DNA of 64,000 nt from Limnohabitans sp. WS1 (GTDB lineage: Bacteria > Pseudomonadota > Gammaproteobacteria > Burkholderiales > Burkholderiaceae_C): the NCBI RefSeq assembly GCF_003063265.1, contig NZ_NERU01000006.1:1-64000 (forward strand), written 5' to 3'. The position numbers and the translations under genes are program-made. Shown piece after piece: positions 1-8,991 of the stretch. Each line of letters starts with the position of its first letter. The stretch's first letter is position 1. The notes below the pieces were generated by a model. It saw only the letters and a list, made by a program, of their open reading frames with translations. It had not been told where the DNA came from and made no database searches.

Positions 1-97
1 GCCTGCTTTTGTCCACCGGTTTGGGGGAGTTGGGCCACCGATTGCGGCAGTTTTTTATGGGTCCCTCGGTCAAGTCCGGATCAATGAACTTGACCAT
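1..97 (-). other. 5' end of an unknown minus-strand reading frame, cut by the window edge
   Basis: An open frame starts at an ATG at 97 and runs off the left edge for 32 codons (it begins MVKFIDPDLTEGP). I do not recognise it. It starts about 50 bases inside a 12-base repeat arm, the geometry of a transposase gene just inside an insertion-sequence end. Calling it a transposase is inference. It could also be a chance frame. Confidence 0.3.
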
Positions 98-148
98 GGT
101 CTGAAAGTGAATTTTTCAGGTACGACTATTTAAATCAAAACTGCCGCA
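43..148. repeat. 12-bp inverted repeat bounding about 106 bp
   Basis: TGCGGCAGTTTT at 43-54 is exactly inverted at 137-148. The right arm lies immediately upstream of a gene fragment with no plausible start of its own. The arms could be the ends of a very small non-autonomous element. Alternatively only the right arm is an insertion-sequence terminus and the left arm is internal. Confidence 0.4.
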
Positions 149-461
149 TATACACGATTTCATGACTGGCAAGGACTGCTGGGCATTGAGATGCGCGCTT
201 CTTCATCAGGGTATCTCTGATACAACTAAACAGAAGTCCAAGGACACCATCTCTAAGTTTTGTTTTACAACTTTGCCGATGCATAGATGTAAACATGATG
301 GCGTGTTGGTGCTGAACACTAAAAATTTTTGCGAAGAAATGATTGGAGCTGTTGAAAAATGGCTTGAATATGTAGCTACACGGGGTGATGTTATGGAACG
401 GATCAATTCATTAATGAAAATACATCAAGGTCCTGGTTTTTCATATGATTTGATTAAGTGA
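111..461 (+). pseudogene. 5'-truncated hypothetical gene
   Basis: The frame is open from 111 to the TAA-free end at a TGA at 459-461 and has an ATG at 162, but no convincing ribosome binding site precedes it. The protein reads as the C-terminal part of a small hypothetical protein (a segment DCWALRCALLHQG suggests an internal, not N-terminal, region). I do not recognise the family. Codon use is clearly more AT-rich than the rest of the window, which suggests transfer. The likely 5' break coincides with the repeat arm ending at 148. Confidence 0.45.
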
Positions 462-673
462 CATTTTCTTAAGCAAATCTAAGGCGGTGTGGAGCGCAGC
501 CAGGGCAAGGCCAAACGAGTAGTGGATTTGCGTAGTCAGTGAACCATTACCTCGCGGGTGATTGTTTGCATAAGCCCATCCCTGCAGACGATTGCACACA
601 CACCGCCAAGGCTTGCCATCGAACAGGGTCGCTGACTGCCGATGCAATGCCCGCAGGGCATGCCTGGCAGCCC
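462..673. other. Gene-free stretch
   Basis: About 210 bases between the truncated gene and the M61 peptidase stop codon. A minus-strand frame at 441-677 exists but has no recognisable domain and no ribosome binding site. I see no other feature. Confidence 0.4.
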
Positions 674-2443
674 TCACGCTGCGGGCCAGCCGCTTTGGCG
701 GCCCTCGGCCGTGGCCAGTTTCCAGGTGCTGGACTCCTCGGGCATTTTCATGGGCAAGCGCAGCAGGCGTTTGTCGCGTGCGACCAAGGCGATGAATTGA
801 CGCTCTTGGCCAAGCAAAGCGCTCAGCTCATCGAGTTTGTTCAGACGCCAACTGCCGCCTTGGCCCTTGTTCCCCACATCCAGCCCCAACCACTCGTCAC
901 CTGCGGCCAGGCCTGCTGCCTCGGCAGCGCTGTGGCGCAGCACGCTTTTGACGTGCACATGGCCGCTGTTTTCATTCACGCGCAGGCCCAGGCGCTGTGC
1001 CAGGGAGCCGGCTTCGGACTTGATGTCAATGCCCTGACTTGACAGCAGTTCGCGCAGGGGCAGGTCATGGGTGCTGTGCACCCAAGCTTGGATTTCAGCT
1101 TGCCAACTGCGCCCGGTCAGGGCGTGCAACTCGTCGAGCAAATCCTGTTCGCGCATGGGCCCAGCTTTGCAGCGTTTCCACAGGCCGCGCATCACGCCGT
1201 CCAGGGTGTGGCCTTCTTTGCGCAGGCTCAAGTCCAGACACAAGGCGACCAAGGAACCTTTGGTGTAATAACTCACGGTGGCGTTGAGTGTGTTTTCGTC
1301 CTGGCGGTAGTACTTGACCCAGGCGTCAAAGCTGGCCTGTGCCACAGTCTGAACATGGCGGCCTGGCGTTTGCTGAACTTGGTTGATGGCTTGGCCCAAG
1401 AGCTTCAGGTAAGTGGCATCGTCAATCAGGCCCGCTCGGCGCAGCAGCAGATCGTCGTAATAACTGGTGAAGCCTTCAAAAAACCACAGCAATGGCGTGT
1501 AGTTTTCTTGGGTGTAGTCGTAGCTGGCCAAGGCATCTGGGCGCAGTTGCTTGACGTTCCAGGTGTGAAAGTACTCATGGCTGATCAGCCCCAACAAGGT
1601 GGTGTACCCGTCGCTGGCAAACGGGCGGCCCTGCTTGTGCACGAGGCGTGGCAGGTCGGCGCGGTTGCAGATCAGCGCAGTGCTGTTGACGTGTTCCAGC
1701 CCGCCGTAGCCGTCGTGCACAGCGTTGAGCATGAAGAGGTAACTTTGGTGAGGTGCTTTGGAGCCGGCCTGCGTGCCTTGTCCGTGCCAAAAGCGAATTT
1801 CAGCCTCGCAGATTTTTTGTGCATCGGCCAGCAGGCGGTCACCATCAAAAGAGGGCAGAGCACCGGCCACCACAAAGCGGTGCGCAATGCCGCAAGCCGA
1901 AAACTGACCGCTCCAAAACTCGCCCAACTCCACCGGACAATCCACCAGTTCGTCGTAGTTGACAGCTTGGTACAGGCCAAACCCTTTTTTGTCGGTTTTG
2001 ACGGGTGTCAGGCCCGTGGCGGCTTGCCAGGTCGCTTGGCCTTTGACGGCGGGCAGCAGCAGCTGGTGCGGCGCATGCTCTTGACCATGCACCCGCAAGC
2101 AAAGACTGGTGCCATTGAAAAAACCGCGCTGGCTGTCGAGCCAAGCGGTGCGCACCGACGGGTCAAAGGCATAGACCTCGTAGCTGAGCACCAAAGCTTG
2201 ATCGCGCTTGCAGCTCATCACCCATGTGCATTTGTCCTGTTGGATCAAGGCGATGCTGCGACGGCCTTGTTTGGCCGTGAGTTTTTGCAGGTTTTTTGCA
2301 AATTCGCGCACCATATAACTGCCGGGAATCCAGACTGGCAGTGACACGGTTTGAGTGGCTTGGGGCTCCGGGACGGTCAGCGTGACACGAAACAAGTGGG
2401 CGTGCAGGTCGGCGGCTTCAACGGTGTAGTGGATGGCGGTCAT
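674..2443 (-). CDS. M61 family metallopeptidase with PDZ domain
   Basis: A 589-residue protein of the M61 (glycyl aminopeptidase) family. The zinc motif HEYFH lies near residue 290 and continues as the family block HTWNVKQLRP. A GYGGLEH block comes about 40 residues earlier. The last 100 residues form a PDZ domain (AEAAGLAAGDEWLGLD). No signal peptide is visible, so it is probably cytoplasmic. It is last in a minus-strand run of ubiH-like, dsbC and DUF3429 genes, starting 30 bases after the DUF3429 stop. The physiological substrate is not predictable; the family releases N-terminal glycine or alanine. Confidence 0.92.
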   Translation of the reverse strand: MTAIHYTVEAADLHAHLFRVTLTVPEPQATQTVSLPVWIPGSYMVREFAKNLQKLTAKQGRRSIALIQQDKCTWVMSCKRDQALVLSYEVYAFDPSVRTAWLDSQRGFFNGTSLCLRVHGQEHAPHQLLLPAVKGQATWQAATGLTPVKTDKKGFGLYQAVNYDELVDCPVELGEFWSGQFSACGIAHRFVVAGALPSFDGDRLLADAQKICEAEIRFWHGQGTQAGSKAPHQSYLFMLNAVHDGYGGLEHVNSTALICNRADLPRLVHKQGRPFASDGYTTLLGLISHEYFHTWNVKQLRPDALASYDYTQENYTPLLWFFEGFTSYYDDLLLRRAGLIDDATYLKLLGQAINQVQQTPGRHVQTVAQASFDAWVKYYRQDENTLNATVSYYTKGSLVALCLDLSLRKEGHTLDGVMRGLWKRCKAGPMREQDLLDELHALTGRSWQAEIQAWVHSTHDLPLRELLSSQGIDIKSEAGSLAQRLGLRVNENSGHVHVKSVLRHSAAEAAGLAAGDEWLGLDVGNKGQGGSWRLNKLDELSALLGQERQFIALVARDKRLLRLPMKMPEESSTWKLATAEGRQSGWPAA

Positions 2444-2473
2444 GGGTCAAGGCTGAAATGGGGGGGCTTGGGC

Positions 2474-2929
2474 TCAGGTGGCGCCTGCGGCCAAAAAACA
2501 GCTCAGGCTGGCCACGATGGTCAGCTGCAAGCGCATGGGCAGCCACGGTGCCAGGCCTGCGGCAGGCCATGTGCGCCGGTCCATCACGTAGCAGCCGATC
2601 AGCACAAATCCCAGCAAGGGCAAACCGGCAAAGGCGGGCATCATCACGCCCACCCAAGCCAGGATGGAAGGCACCACGCCCCAGGTGAAATGGATGCGCG
2701 GAGCGTTGGGCACGATCAAGGCATTGCGAAACCCCACACCCCAGTGAATGCCCCCCAAAAAGGACACGATCACTGCGCCATAGCCCTGCATGGCCAAGGC
2801 CACATAAGGGTGCAAGTCAGGACCCACCAACCACAGACACAGGGCCAAAAACACAAAAGGGATCAAGCCTGCATAACCCAGGCGTCGGATCCATTGCCAA
2901 GTAGGGTCTTCGGTTGTGTGCATGTTCAT
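2474..2929 (-). CDS. DUF3429 integral membrane protein
   Basis: 151 residues with four to five hydrophobic segments after a short charged N-terminus. The pattern GYGAVIVSFLGGIHWGVGF is typical of DUF3429 proteins, which are small inner-membrane proteins of unknown function common in proteobacteria. The start ATG at 2929 overlaps the dsbC stop in an ATGA, so translational coupling with dsbC is likely; a second ATG at 2923 is possible. No function can be assigned from sequence. Confidence 0.85.
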   Translation of the reverse strand: MNMHTTEDPTWQWIRRLGYAGLIPFVFLALCLWLVGPDLHPYVALAMQGYGAVIVSFLGGIHWGVGFRNALIVPNAPRIHFTWGVVPSILAWVGVMMPAFAGLPLLGFVLIGCYVMDRRTWPAAGLAPWLPMRLQLTIVASLSCFLAAGAT

Positions 2930-3642
2930 TTGATGTCAGCGAGCATTTTTTCGATCTGGGCCAAAGGCACAGCACCTGGCACGCGTGTGCCATCGGCCAA
3001 CAAGATCATGGGTGTTCCGGTGATGCGGTTCTTCTTGCCAAACTCCACTACGGTGTCAATGGCGCTGGCATCGCAGTTGGCTGTCACCGGCACTGTCGCG
3101 TTGATCATCCAGTCGTTCCAGGTTTTGGCTTTGTCTTTGGCGCACCAGATGTTTTTGGACTTGGTCTTGGAGTCCTCGCCCAAGATGGGGTAGAGGAAGT
3201 GATAGATGGTCACGTTGTCCAACTTTTGCAGGTCTTTCTCGAAGCGCTTGCAGTAGCCGCAGTTGGGATCGGCGAACACCGCCAATTTGCGTTTGCCGTT
3301 GCCGCGCACCTGGGTGAAGGCGGTTTTCAGGGGCAACTGGTCAAAGGGGATGGCCGACAGTTTGTCCATGCGCTCTTCGGTCAGGTTGCGTTTTTGCTTG
3401 ACGTCGATCAGCGCCCCTTGGATCAAAAAGTTGCCCTCGGCGTCGCTGTACATCACATCGTTGCCCATGCGGATTTCATAGAGGCCGTTCATCGGCGTTT
3501 TGCTGACCTCGTCAATTTTGGGCAGGTTGCTCAGGCGTTCGCTCAGGTTTTTGCGGATGGTGGCTTCCTGGGCCATCACGCTGCCCAAAGACAAAGCGGT
3601 GGTGGCCACAATCAAGGCCAATTTGGAGAGAACGAACTTCAT
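2926..3642 (-). CDS. dsbC: Thiol:disulfide interchange protein DsbC
   Basis: 238 residues. A signal peptide ending in SVMA-QE (about residue 24) directs it to the periplasm, where DsbC isomerises wrong disulfides. An N-terminal dimerisation domain is followed by a thioredoxin-like domain with the active site CGYC at 128-131, and a structural cysteine pair lies later (NIWCAKD and NCDAS). The cis-proline loop is TGTPMI. I start at 3642 because the frame upstream of MKFVLSK carries no leader-like sequence; the longer frame to 3708 is unlikely. It overlaps the downstream DUF3429 gene by 4 bases. Confidence 0.93.
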   Translation of the reverse strand: MKFVLSKLALIVATTALSLGSVMAQEATIRKNLSERLSNLPKIDEVSKTPMNGLYEIRMGNDVMYSDAEGNFLIQGALIDVKQKRNLTEERMDKLSAIPFDQLPLKTAFTQVRGNGKRKLAVFADPNCGYCKRFEKDLQKLDNVTIYHFLYPILGEDSKTKSKNIWCAKDKAKTWNDWMINATVPVTANCDASAIDTVVEFGKKNRITGTPMILLADGTRVPGAVPLAQIEKMLADIK

Positions 3643-3679
3643 AAAAACGCTTTCAGATGCAGAAAAACAAAAGGGCAGT

Positions 3680-4855
3680 TCAGCGCGAAGCTGAAGCTTC
3701 ATGCGCACTTTGGCCCATGGCGCGTTGGGTCATCCAGTGCTTGAGGGGGCCGCTGCGGTCAAAGCCGCGCATCCCCCAATTGCGCAGGTTTTGCCAGACC
3801 GGACCGGGCTGCGCAAACAAGCGTTGCAGGCCATCGGTGACCAGGCCCATGGCCTGGACATCGGCTTGACGTGCGCGTTCGTAGCGGCGAAGCAGTTTAG
3901 GGTCATAAACTGGCCGCCAAAATTCTTTGGCACGGATCACCTGCACCAGTTCAGCCACATCGGCCAGGCCCACGTTCAGGCCTTGACCTGCCAGCGGGTG
4001 CATGGCGTGAGCGGCGTCACCGGCCAGCACAAAAGCCTGTTTCGTGGTGCCGGGCATCACGCCCATCCAGCGCGAGGCACGGGCCAGTTGCAGCGGCCAC
4101 ACAGCACGCTCTGCAGACAGCGTCATGTGACCCAAGGCCAGGCCACAGGCCTGTGCCAATTCGGCGGCAAAGGCTTCGGCAGTCAGACCCATCAGGTCAG
4201 CGGCGCGCAGAGGGTGGACGGACCAGACCAGCGCCACTTCACGGCCGCCTTCGCCGCCCAAGGGCAGCAGCGCCAAGATCTCGGCTTGGGCTTCAGTTCT
4301 GCCCGGCACTTGGCCCCATGTGAACCACTGGCGAGCCACGCCACCGTGCGGCCGTTCGCAGAGCAAACGGGTCGCCACGGCGTGCTGCTCATAGGCCTTG
4401 ATGTCAAAAGCCACGCCCAGTTGTGCGCGGGTCAGGCTGTCGCGGCCTTCACAAATCACAGTGAGGGAAGCGGCCACGGGGGCCTGCACGACTTCGATCA
4501 ACGGTTGAAACTGAACGGCTGCCGTCAAGCGTTCTTCCAGCACGGGCACGTCCACCATCCAGTTGAGTTCGCCTGTGCCCAGGTTGGGGGTGTCAAAAGT
4601 CAATTCACCGCCGTGGTCGCCAAAGACCTGCATCTGGTGCACAGGTGTGACGGCCGGGCTGTCAGGCCAGCAGCGCAGGTCTTGCAAAATGCGCTGCGAA
4701 GCCCCATTGAGCGAGTAGGCCCGCACGTCGGGGCTTGCGCCTTTGACAGGTACATCGACCAGCGCCACGCGCAGACGTTCGCGGGCCAGCAGCAGTGCCA
4801 AAGTGCGGCCCACAATGCCAGCGCCGCGGATGCATATATCGGAAGGGTTAGCCAT
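3680..4855 (-). CDS. FAD-dependent hydroxylase, UbiH/UbiF/VisC family
   Basis: 391 residues. The N-terminal dinucleotide-binding motif GAGIVG (11-16) and the C-terminal FAD block GDAAHAMHPLAGQGLNVGLAD identify the UbiH/UbiF/COQ6 family of flavin mono-oxygenases, which hydroxylate the ring during ubiquinone synthesis. Which ring position this one modifies (UbiH, UbiF or UbiI) cannot be told by eye. The start at 4855 (MANPSDI) places the Rossmann motif at the usual distance; the frame upstream to 4945 is Cys/Trp-rich and unlike the family. It is first in the run with dsbC, DUF3429 and the peptidase. Confidence 0.88.
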   Translation of the reverse strand: MANPSDICIRGAGIVGRTLALLLARERLRVALVDVPVKGASPDVRAYSLNGASQRILQDLRCWPDSPAVTPVHQMQVFGDHGGELTFDTPNLGTGELNWMVDVPVLEERLTAAVQFQPLIEVVQAPVAASLTVICEGRDSLTRAQLGVAFDIKAYEQHAVATRLLCERPHGGVARQWFTWGQVPGRTEAQAEILALLPLGGEGGREVALVWSVHPLRAADLMGLTAEAFAAELAQACGLALGHMTLSAERAVWPLQLARASRWMGVMPGTTKQAFVLAGDAAHAMHPLAGQGLNVGLADVAELVQVIRAKEFWRPVYDPKLLRRYERARQADVQAMGLVTDGLQRLFAQPGPVWQNLRNWGMRGFDRSGPLKHWMTQRAMGQSAHEASASR

Positions 4856-5065
4856 GGCTGCATTGTAGGTGGCCGCCCCAGAGCACCAAGCGGTCACTGG
4901 ACCACAAGACCCTGTCCATCCTGGGCATGTCCTGGAAGGGCACATCTCACCCGTGCAGGGCTGGGTGCTTGTGTTCTTTGGGTCAATTGACCGTAAAAAA
5001 TATCTACTTTTATCAATTAAATGTGAAATATTGAATTAAATTCAGTCTTTTTGATGAGGTGTTCA

Positions 5066-5632
5066 GTGAGTTACAAAAGCAAAGTGGCCATGGTTTTGGG
5101 GTGCATCGGGCTGGTTTCATGCAGCGCCATTCCTGATGTGACGCATCAAGGTCAACCCACGGGCACCACCGCGCAGTCACGCCACAGTGGTGCGACCCCG
5201 TCCTTGGTTTGTGTCGTGCAACCCGGCGACCCCTCCAACGGACAAGAGAAAACGGCCGGAAGTGGCGCTGAAATCGGTCGTCGAATTCAGCAGTCGGTGC
5301 AACTAGCGGGATCGAAAACACTGATGATCCAGGGCGGCACGGGGCAGCCCTCGGAAGAGTGCCTGCGCCGAGGGGGCACGCATGTGCTTGAGACCCGAAT
5401 CGCCCACTACGAAGACAACATGACAGGCTGGTCTGGCAAGCCGGACCGGATCGAGCTTCAGCTGCGCTTGAGCCTGGCATCTGAACCCGCATCGGTGCGG
5501 CAAATCAGCTACGAGGCCAAGTCCAATGTGGCGGCCAGTGCTTTCATGGAGTGGGGAAATGCCAAACCGGTCAGCCTTTTGAAAGGCGATTTTGACCATC
5601 TGGTCAGCCGTCTCTTGCGCGATATTCGCTGA
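5066..5632 (+). CDS. DUF4823-like lipoprotein
   Basis: A lipoprotein of about 188 residues: hydrophobic signal MVLGCIGLVSC followed by S, a lipobox with a modifiable cysteine. The block HVLETRIAHYEDNMTGWSG and the following KPDRIELQLRL match the pattern I associate with the DUF4823 family of outer-membrane lipoproteins, whose function is unknown. I chose the GTG at 5066 because GAGG at 5056-5059 gives a good Shine-Dalgarno spacing; an ATG at 5054 in the same frame is the alternative. It stands alone, divergent from the ubiH-like gene. Confidence 0.75.
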   Translation: MSYKSKVAMVLGCIGLVSCSAIPDVTHQGQPTGTTAQSRHSGATPSLVCVVQPGDPSNGQEKTAGSGAEIGRRIQQSVQLAGSKTLMIQGGTGQPSEECLRRGGTHVLETRIAHYEDNMTGWSGKPDRIELQLRLSLASEPASVRQISYEAKSNVAASAFMEWGNAKPVSLLKGDFDHLVSRLLRDIR

Positions 5633-5941
5633 TCCATCGTTTCTTGGGTCCGTGCAGTCTGGATGGGGTGAGCGCTTTTGAAATCACCCCTGAAACGGAT
5701 GGACGACAGCCACGACAGATGAGACTCGATCTTTTCAAAGTTCACAGGGCTGGATCCCTCAGTACAATCGTTGGCACACCCCCCAGGACAAAACCAGGAC
5801 ACAAAACCCGCATTTGGCGCAGTTTTGGATGAAACCCCCGGCACTTTGGCTACCACGGATCTGCGCAGGTCAGGCTGATTGACCACGCGGGTTTTGGACA
5901 TGAACGCATGACTGGGGTCTTGATTTATAAGGACTTTTTCC
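5633..5941. other. Intergenic region upstream of ychF
   Basis: About 309 bases without a credible gene. A 62-codon plus-strand frame at 5644-5832 has no ribosome site and no domain. The stretch holds a candidate sigma70 promoter (5741-5768) and a long leader of about 165 bases before ychF. Confidence 0.5.
5741..5768 (+). promoter_or_regulatory. Candidate sigma70 promoter for ychF
   Basis: TTCACA at 5741-5746 (one base from TTGACA) and TACAAT at 5763-5768 (one base from TATAAT), separated by 16 bases. Transcription would start near 5775, giving a leader of about 165 bases before ychF. Confidence 0.5.
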
Positions 5942-7033
5942 ATGAGCCTCAAATGCGGCATCGTGGGTTTGCCCAACGTTGGCAAATCCACCCTTTTCAA
6001 CGCCCTGACCAAAGCCGGCATCGCCGCTGAGAACTACCCCTTTTGCACCATCGAGCCCAACACCGGCGTGGTCGAGGTGCCTGATCCGCGCTTGCAGCAA
6101 TTGGCCGACATCATCACACCCGAACGCATCGTGCCGGCCATTGTGGAGTTTGTCGACATTGCCGGTTTGGTGGCCGGGGCCAGCACGGGCGAAGGCCTGG
6201 GCAACAAGTTTTTGGCCCACATCCGCGAGACCGACGCCATCGTCAACGTGGTGCGCTGCTTTGAAGACGACAACGTGATCCACGTCGCCAACAAGGTTGA
6301 CCCGATTGCCGACATCGAGGTCATCCAGACCGAGTTGTGCCTGGCCGACCTGGCCGCTGTTGAAAAAGCCATCCATCGCGTGAGCAAAATCGCCCGTTCT
6401 GGCGATAAAGACGCGGTCAAGCAAATGGCGATCCTGGAAAAGTGCCAAGCGGCTCTGAACGACACCCAGCCGGTGCGCACCATCGACTTCAGCAAAGAAG
6501 AACGCGCCGAACTCAAGCAGTTCTTCTTCATCACCGCCAAACCCGCCATGTTTGTGGCCAACGTGTCGGAAGACGGCTTTGAGAACAACCCCTTCCTCGA
6601 CCGCTTGAAGGCTTTTGCCGCCAAGCAAAACGCACCCGTGGTGGCCATTTGCGCCAAGATCGAAGCTGAGTTGTCCGAAATGGAAGATGCAGATCGTCTG
6701 GAATTCTTGAAGGAACTGGGCCAGGACGAGCCCGGCCTGAACCGCCTGATCCGCTCGGCTTACAGCTTGTTGGGCCTGCAAACCTACTTCACCGCGGGCG
6801 TGAAAGAAGTGCGCGCCTGGACCATCCATGTGGGCGACACCGGCCCGCAAGCGGCTGGCGTGATCCACACCGACTTTGAAAAAGGCTACATCCGCGCCCA
6901 GACCATCGCCTTTGACGACTTCATCACCTTCAAGGGCGAGCAAGGTGCCAAAGACGCGGGCAAGATGCGCGCCGAAGGCAAGGACTACGTCGTGAAAGAT
7001 GGCGACGTGATGAACTTCTTGTTCAGCTCCTGA
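5942..7033 (+). CDS. ychF: Redox-regulated ATPase YchF
   Basis: 363 residues, the normal length of this Obg-related P-loop protein. The N-terminus has the G1 loop GLPNVGKST (about 8-16) and a DIAG G3 motif; the last third is a TGS domain ([15 protein letters not shown]). YchF binds ATP rather than GTP, associates with ribosomes and modulates stress responses. The AAGGA in TATAAGGAC is a good ribosome site for the ATG at 5942. It is followed by a convergent hydrolase gene. Confidence 0.96.
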   Translation: MSLKCGIVGLPNVGKSTLFNALTKAGIAAENYPFCTIEPNTGVVEVPDPRLQQLADIITPERIVPAIVEFVDIAGLVAGASTGEGLGNKFLAHIRETDAIVNVVRCFEDDNVIHVANKVDPIADIEVIQTELCLADLAAVEKAIHRVSKIARSGDKDAVKQMAILEKCQAALNDTQPVRTIDFSKEERAELKQFFFITAKPAMFVANVSEDGFENNPFLDRLKAFAAKQNAPVVAICAKIEAELSEMEDADRLEFLKELGQDEPGLNRLIRSAYSLLGLQTYFTAGVKEVRAWTIHVGDTGPQAAGVIHTDFEKGYIRAQTIAFDDFITFKGEQGAKDAGKMRAEGKDYVVKDGDVMNFLFSS

Positions 7034-7049
7034 TGCCGCGTCAAGGCGG

Positions 7050-7988
7050 TCAGTTCAAAAAACTTTTCACCGCCTGCACCGTGGCCTCGGGGTCCTCTTC
7101 GTGGGGCACATGGCCCAGGCCCTCAAAGACCTGGAGTTGGCTGCCTGCGATGTCCTTGTTAAAACCTTGCCCGTGCTCGGGCGGTATCAACCGGTCTTCG
7201 CTGCCCCACAAAATCAAGGTGGGTTGGCGCAGCTGAGAAATCTCCCCGGCCAGGGCGGCGTCGCTGCTGCGGTATTGGAAGCGTTTCGTCAAGCTGGCCC
7301 GGTTGCCTTCGCGCAGCGTCAACTCGTAGTAGCGATCCACCAGATCGGCGCTCACCCTTTCCGGCTGGCCATAGACGTTGCGCACGCTGGCGGCAATCAT
7401 GGATCGGGGCAGGACTTTCTGGGTGACTGGCGCCAGCCATGACATCTGGGCCAGTCGAAAACCGATGGGCATGGACTGGGGTTGCAAGGGGTAACCCGTG
7501 GCATCGACCAGCACCAGTTGGCGCACCCGCGTTGGGTGGGCCAGCGCGGTTTGCCAGGCAATGCCGCCGCCCAGCGAGTTGCCCGCCAGCACGGCCTGGT
7601 CGATGTTCAGCAAGTCCAGCAAATCCCGCATGAAGCCGGTGTATCGCGCCATGCTGTAGTCGCCATCGGGTGCGGGGCCGGTCAGCCCGAAGCCGGGCAA
7701 ATCCATGCGGACCACACGGCGGTGTGGGCTCAACGCGGCCACCCAGCCGTCCCAAGTGTGCAAACTGGCCGAGGTGCCGTGGATCAACACAATGGGGGTC
7801 GGGTCATCGCGTGGCCCCTCGTCGCGAACATGCACCTGCATGCCTTGCAGCGTCACAAAGCGCGATGGCGGTGCGGCCCAGCGTGCTTTGAGGGAGTCCA
7901 CCGAGCGGTCGGGTGCCCAGCTCCAGGCCAAGACCCCAATGCAGGCCACCAGTAAAGACAAAAACAAAGTCCAAAATGTGTTGGCCAT
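7050..7988 (-). CDS. Alpha/beta hydrolase, membrane-anchored
   Basis: 312 residues starting MANTFWTLFLSLLVACIGVL, an N-terminal hydrophobic anchor or uncleaved signal. Oxyanion block VLIHGTSAS, nucleophile elbow GNSLGG (Ser), acidic residue in WGSEDRLIPPEH and the catalytic His in GLGHVPHEEDP are all present in family order. The substrate is unknown; this type includes carboxylesterases and lipase-like enzymes. The ATG at 7988 is preferred to a TTG two codons upstream. It converges on ychF, with only 16 bases between stops. Confidence 0.85.
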   Translation of the reverse strand: MANTFWTLFLSLLVACIGVLAWSWAPDRSVDSLKARWAAPPSRFVTLQGMQVHVRDEGPRDDPTPIVLIHGTSASLHTWDGWVAALSPHRRVVRMDLPGFGLTGPAPDGDYSMARYTGFMRDLLDLLNIDQAVLAGNSLGGGIAWQTALAHPTRVRQLVLVDATGYPLQPQSMPIGFRLAQMSWLAPVTQKVLPRSMIAASVRNVYGQPERVSADLVDRYYELTLREGNRASLTKRFQYRSSDAALAGEISQLRQPTLILWGSEDRLIPPEHGQGFNKDIAGSQLQVFEGLGHVPHEEDPEATVQAVKSFLN

Positions 7989-8091
7989 GTGCAAATCTCA
8001 GAAAGTGAACAACTGCACACTTGTTGTGTGATGTGCCTTGTTGGTGTGCAAGCGGGGGCAAAAGTGCATGCAATGGGGTCAGCAGTCAGGC

Positions 8092-8829
8092 TCAAAGCCT
8101 GGCCAGCGGAGAATGGCTGTCGATGTTGCTCAGCAAGCGCTCGCGCCCTTTGAGCACGTGCCGCTCGGCGGTGGTTTTGGCTTTGGCCTTCGAGCCTTTG
8201 ACGATGGCTTCATACAGTGTGCGGTGCTCGGCATTGGACTGGCGCATGTTGCCCGGCGCATTGAAGTATTCACGCCGAAACAGGTGCATTTCTTTCACAT
8301 AGTCGTCGTAAGCCGCCTGCGCCCGCCGGTTGTTGGCGAGCTGCAGAACCAGGGCGTGGAACTGCAGATTCAACTCGTAATAGAGGTTGGGGTTTTCAGT
8401 TTCACAGGCATGGTCCATGGCTTGCAGAAGTTCTTCGAATCTGGCTTTGTGACTCTCGGCCATGTGTTCCGTGGCGCGTTCGGCGGCAAAGCCAAACACC
8501 AGGGCCCGCAGGTCGTAAAGCTCCAGCATTTCGCGCACCGACATCTGGCGCACAAACACCCCCCGGTTGAGCACGGCCGTGACCAATCCCAAACCGGTGA
8601 GCATGCGAATGGCCTCGCGCACAGGGCCACGGCTGGTGCCCATGCGCAGGGCCAAAGCCGCTTCGTTCAGGCGCTCACCGGGTTTGAGCTCACCGCTGTA
8701 GATGAGTTGCTTGAGCTGGTCCGCCACAAAAACAGGCAAACCTTGCTCGGGCTTTTCGGGGGCTGCGTTCATGGGCTGAAGGTTGTGCTGTTCAGGGTTG
8801 GATGTTGCTGAAAAACGCAGCAGTTGCAT
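8092..8829 (-). CDS. GntR family transcriptional regulator (FadR/FCD subfamily)
   Basis: 245 residues. A winged helix (GELKPGERLNEAALALRMG then TSRGPVREAIRMLTGLGLV) is followed by an all-helical FCD ligand domain whose metal-ligand histidine is in NLQFHALV. Such regulators usually repress an adjacent catabolic operon and release DNA on binding an acid. It is divergent from the CoA-transferase gene, with 162 bases between the start codons that contain several palindromes. An internal ATG (MNAAPEK) is a weaker start candidate. Confidence 0.9.
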   Translation of the reverse strand: MQLLRFSATSNPEQHNLQPMNAAPEKPEQGLPVFVADQLKQLIYSGELKPGERLNEAALALRMGTSRGPVREAIRMLTGLGLVTAVLNRGVFVRQMSVREMLELYDLRALVFGFAAERATEHMAESHKARFEELLQAMDHACETENPNLYYELNLQFHALVLQLANNRRAQAAYDDYVKEMHLFRREYFNAPGNMRQSNAEHRTLYEAIVKGSKAKAKTTAERHVLKGRERLLSNIDSHSPLARL

Positions 8830-8844
8830 GTCTTCATGCTAACT

Positions 8845-8913
8845 GATGATGTGACAAATCATCCCATTGGCGTCGCCAATGTGTCAACAATTCAGTCAAA
8901 GTGTTGACACTTT
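8845..8913. promoter_or_regulatory. Palindrome cluster, candidate GntR operators
   Basis: Three palindromes lie in the divergent region: GATGAT-N7-ATCATC (8845-8863), ATTGGCG-T-CGCCAAT (8866-8880) and AAAGTGT-TG-ACACTTT (8898-8913). GTGTCAACA at 8881-8889 is also the exact inverse of 8902-8910. The position between the regulator and its presumed target makes operator function likely, but which palindrome is bound is inference. Confidence 0.55.
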
Positions 8914-8991
8914 TTGGGCTGACGTTCACACTTTATGTGGTCAACAAGTGTCTGTTTTTGACCCGTTCGTGTTTTCCGTTTGGAACTTTTC

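Noticed and set aside
441-677. Minus-strand 78-codon frame
   Set aside because: I looked for transposase similarity and saw none; no ribosome site.
1067-2344. Plus-strand 425-codon frame
   Set aside because: Lies antisense to the M61 peptidase gene, whose motifs are unambiguous; it is a GC-rich shadow frame.
3701-4990. Plus-strand 429-codon frame
   Set aside because: Antisense to the ubiH-like gene, with no domain of its own.
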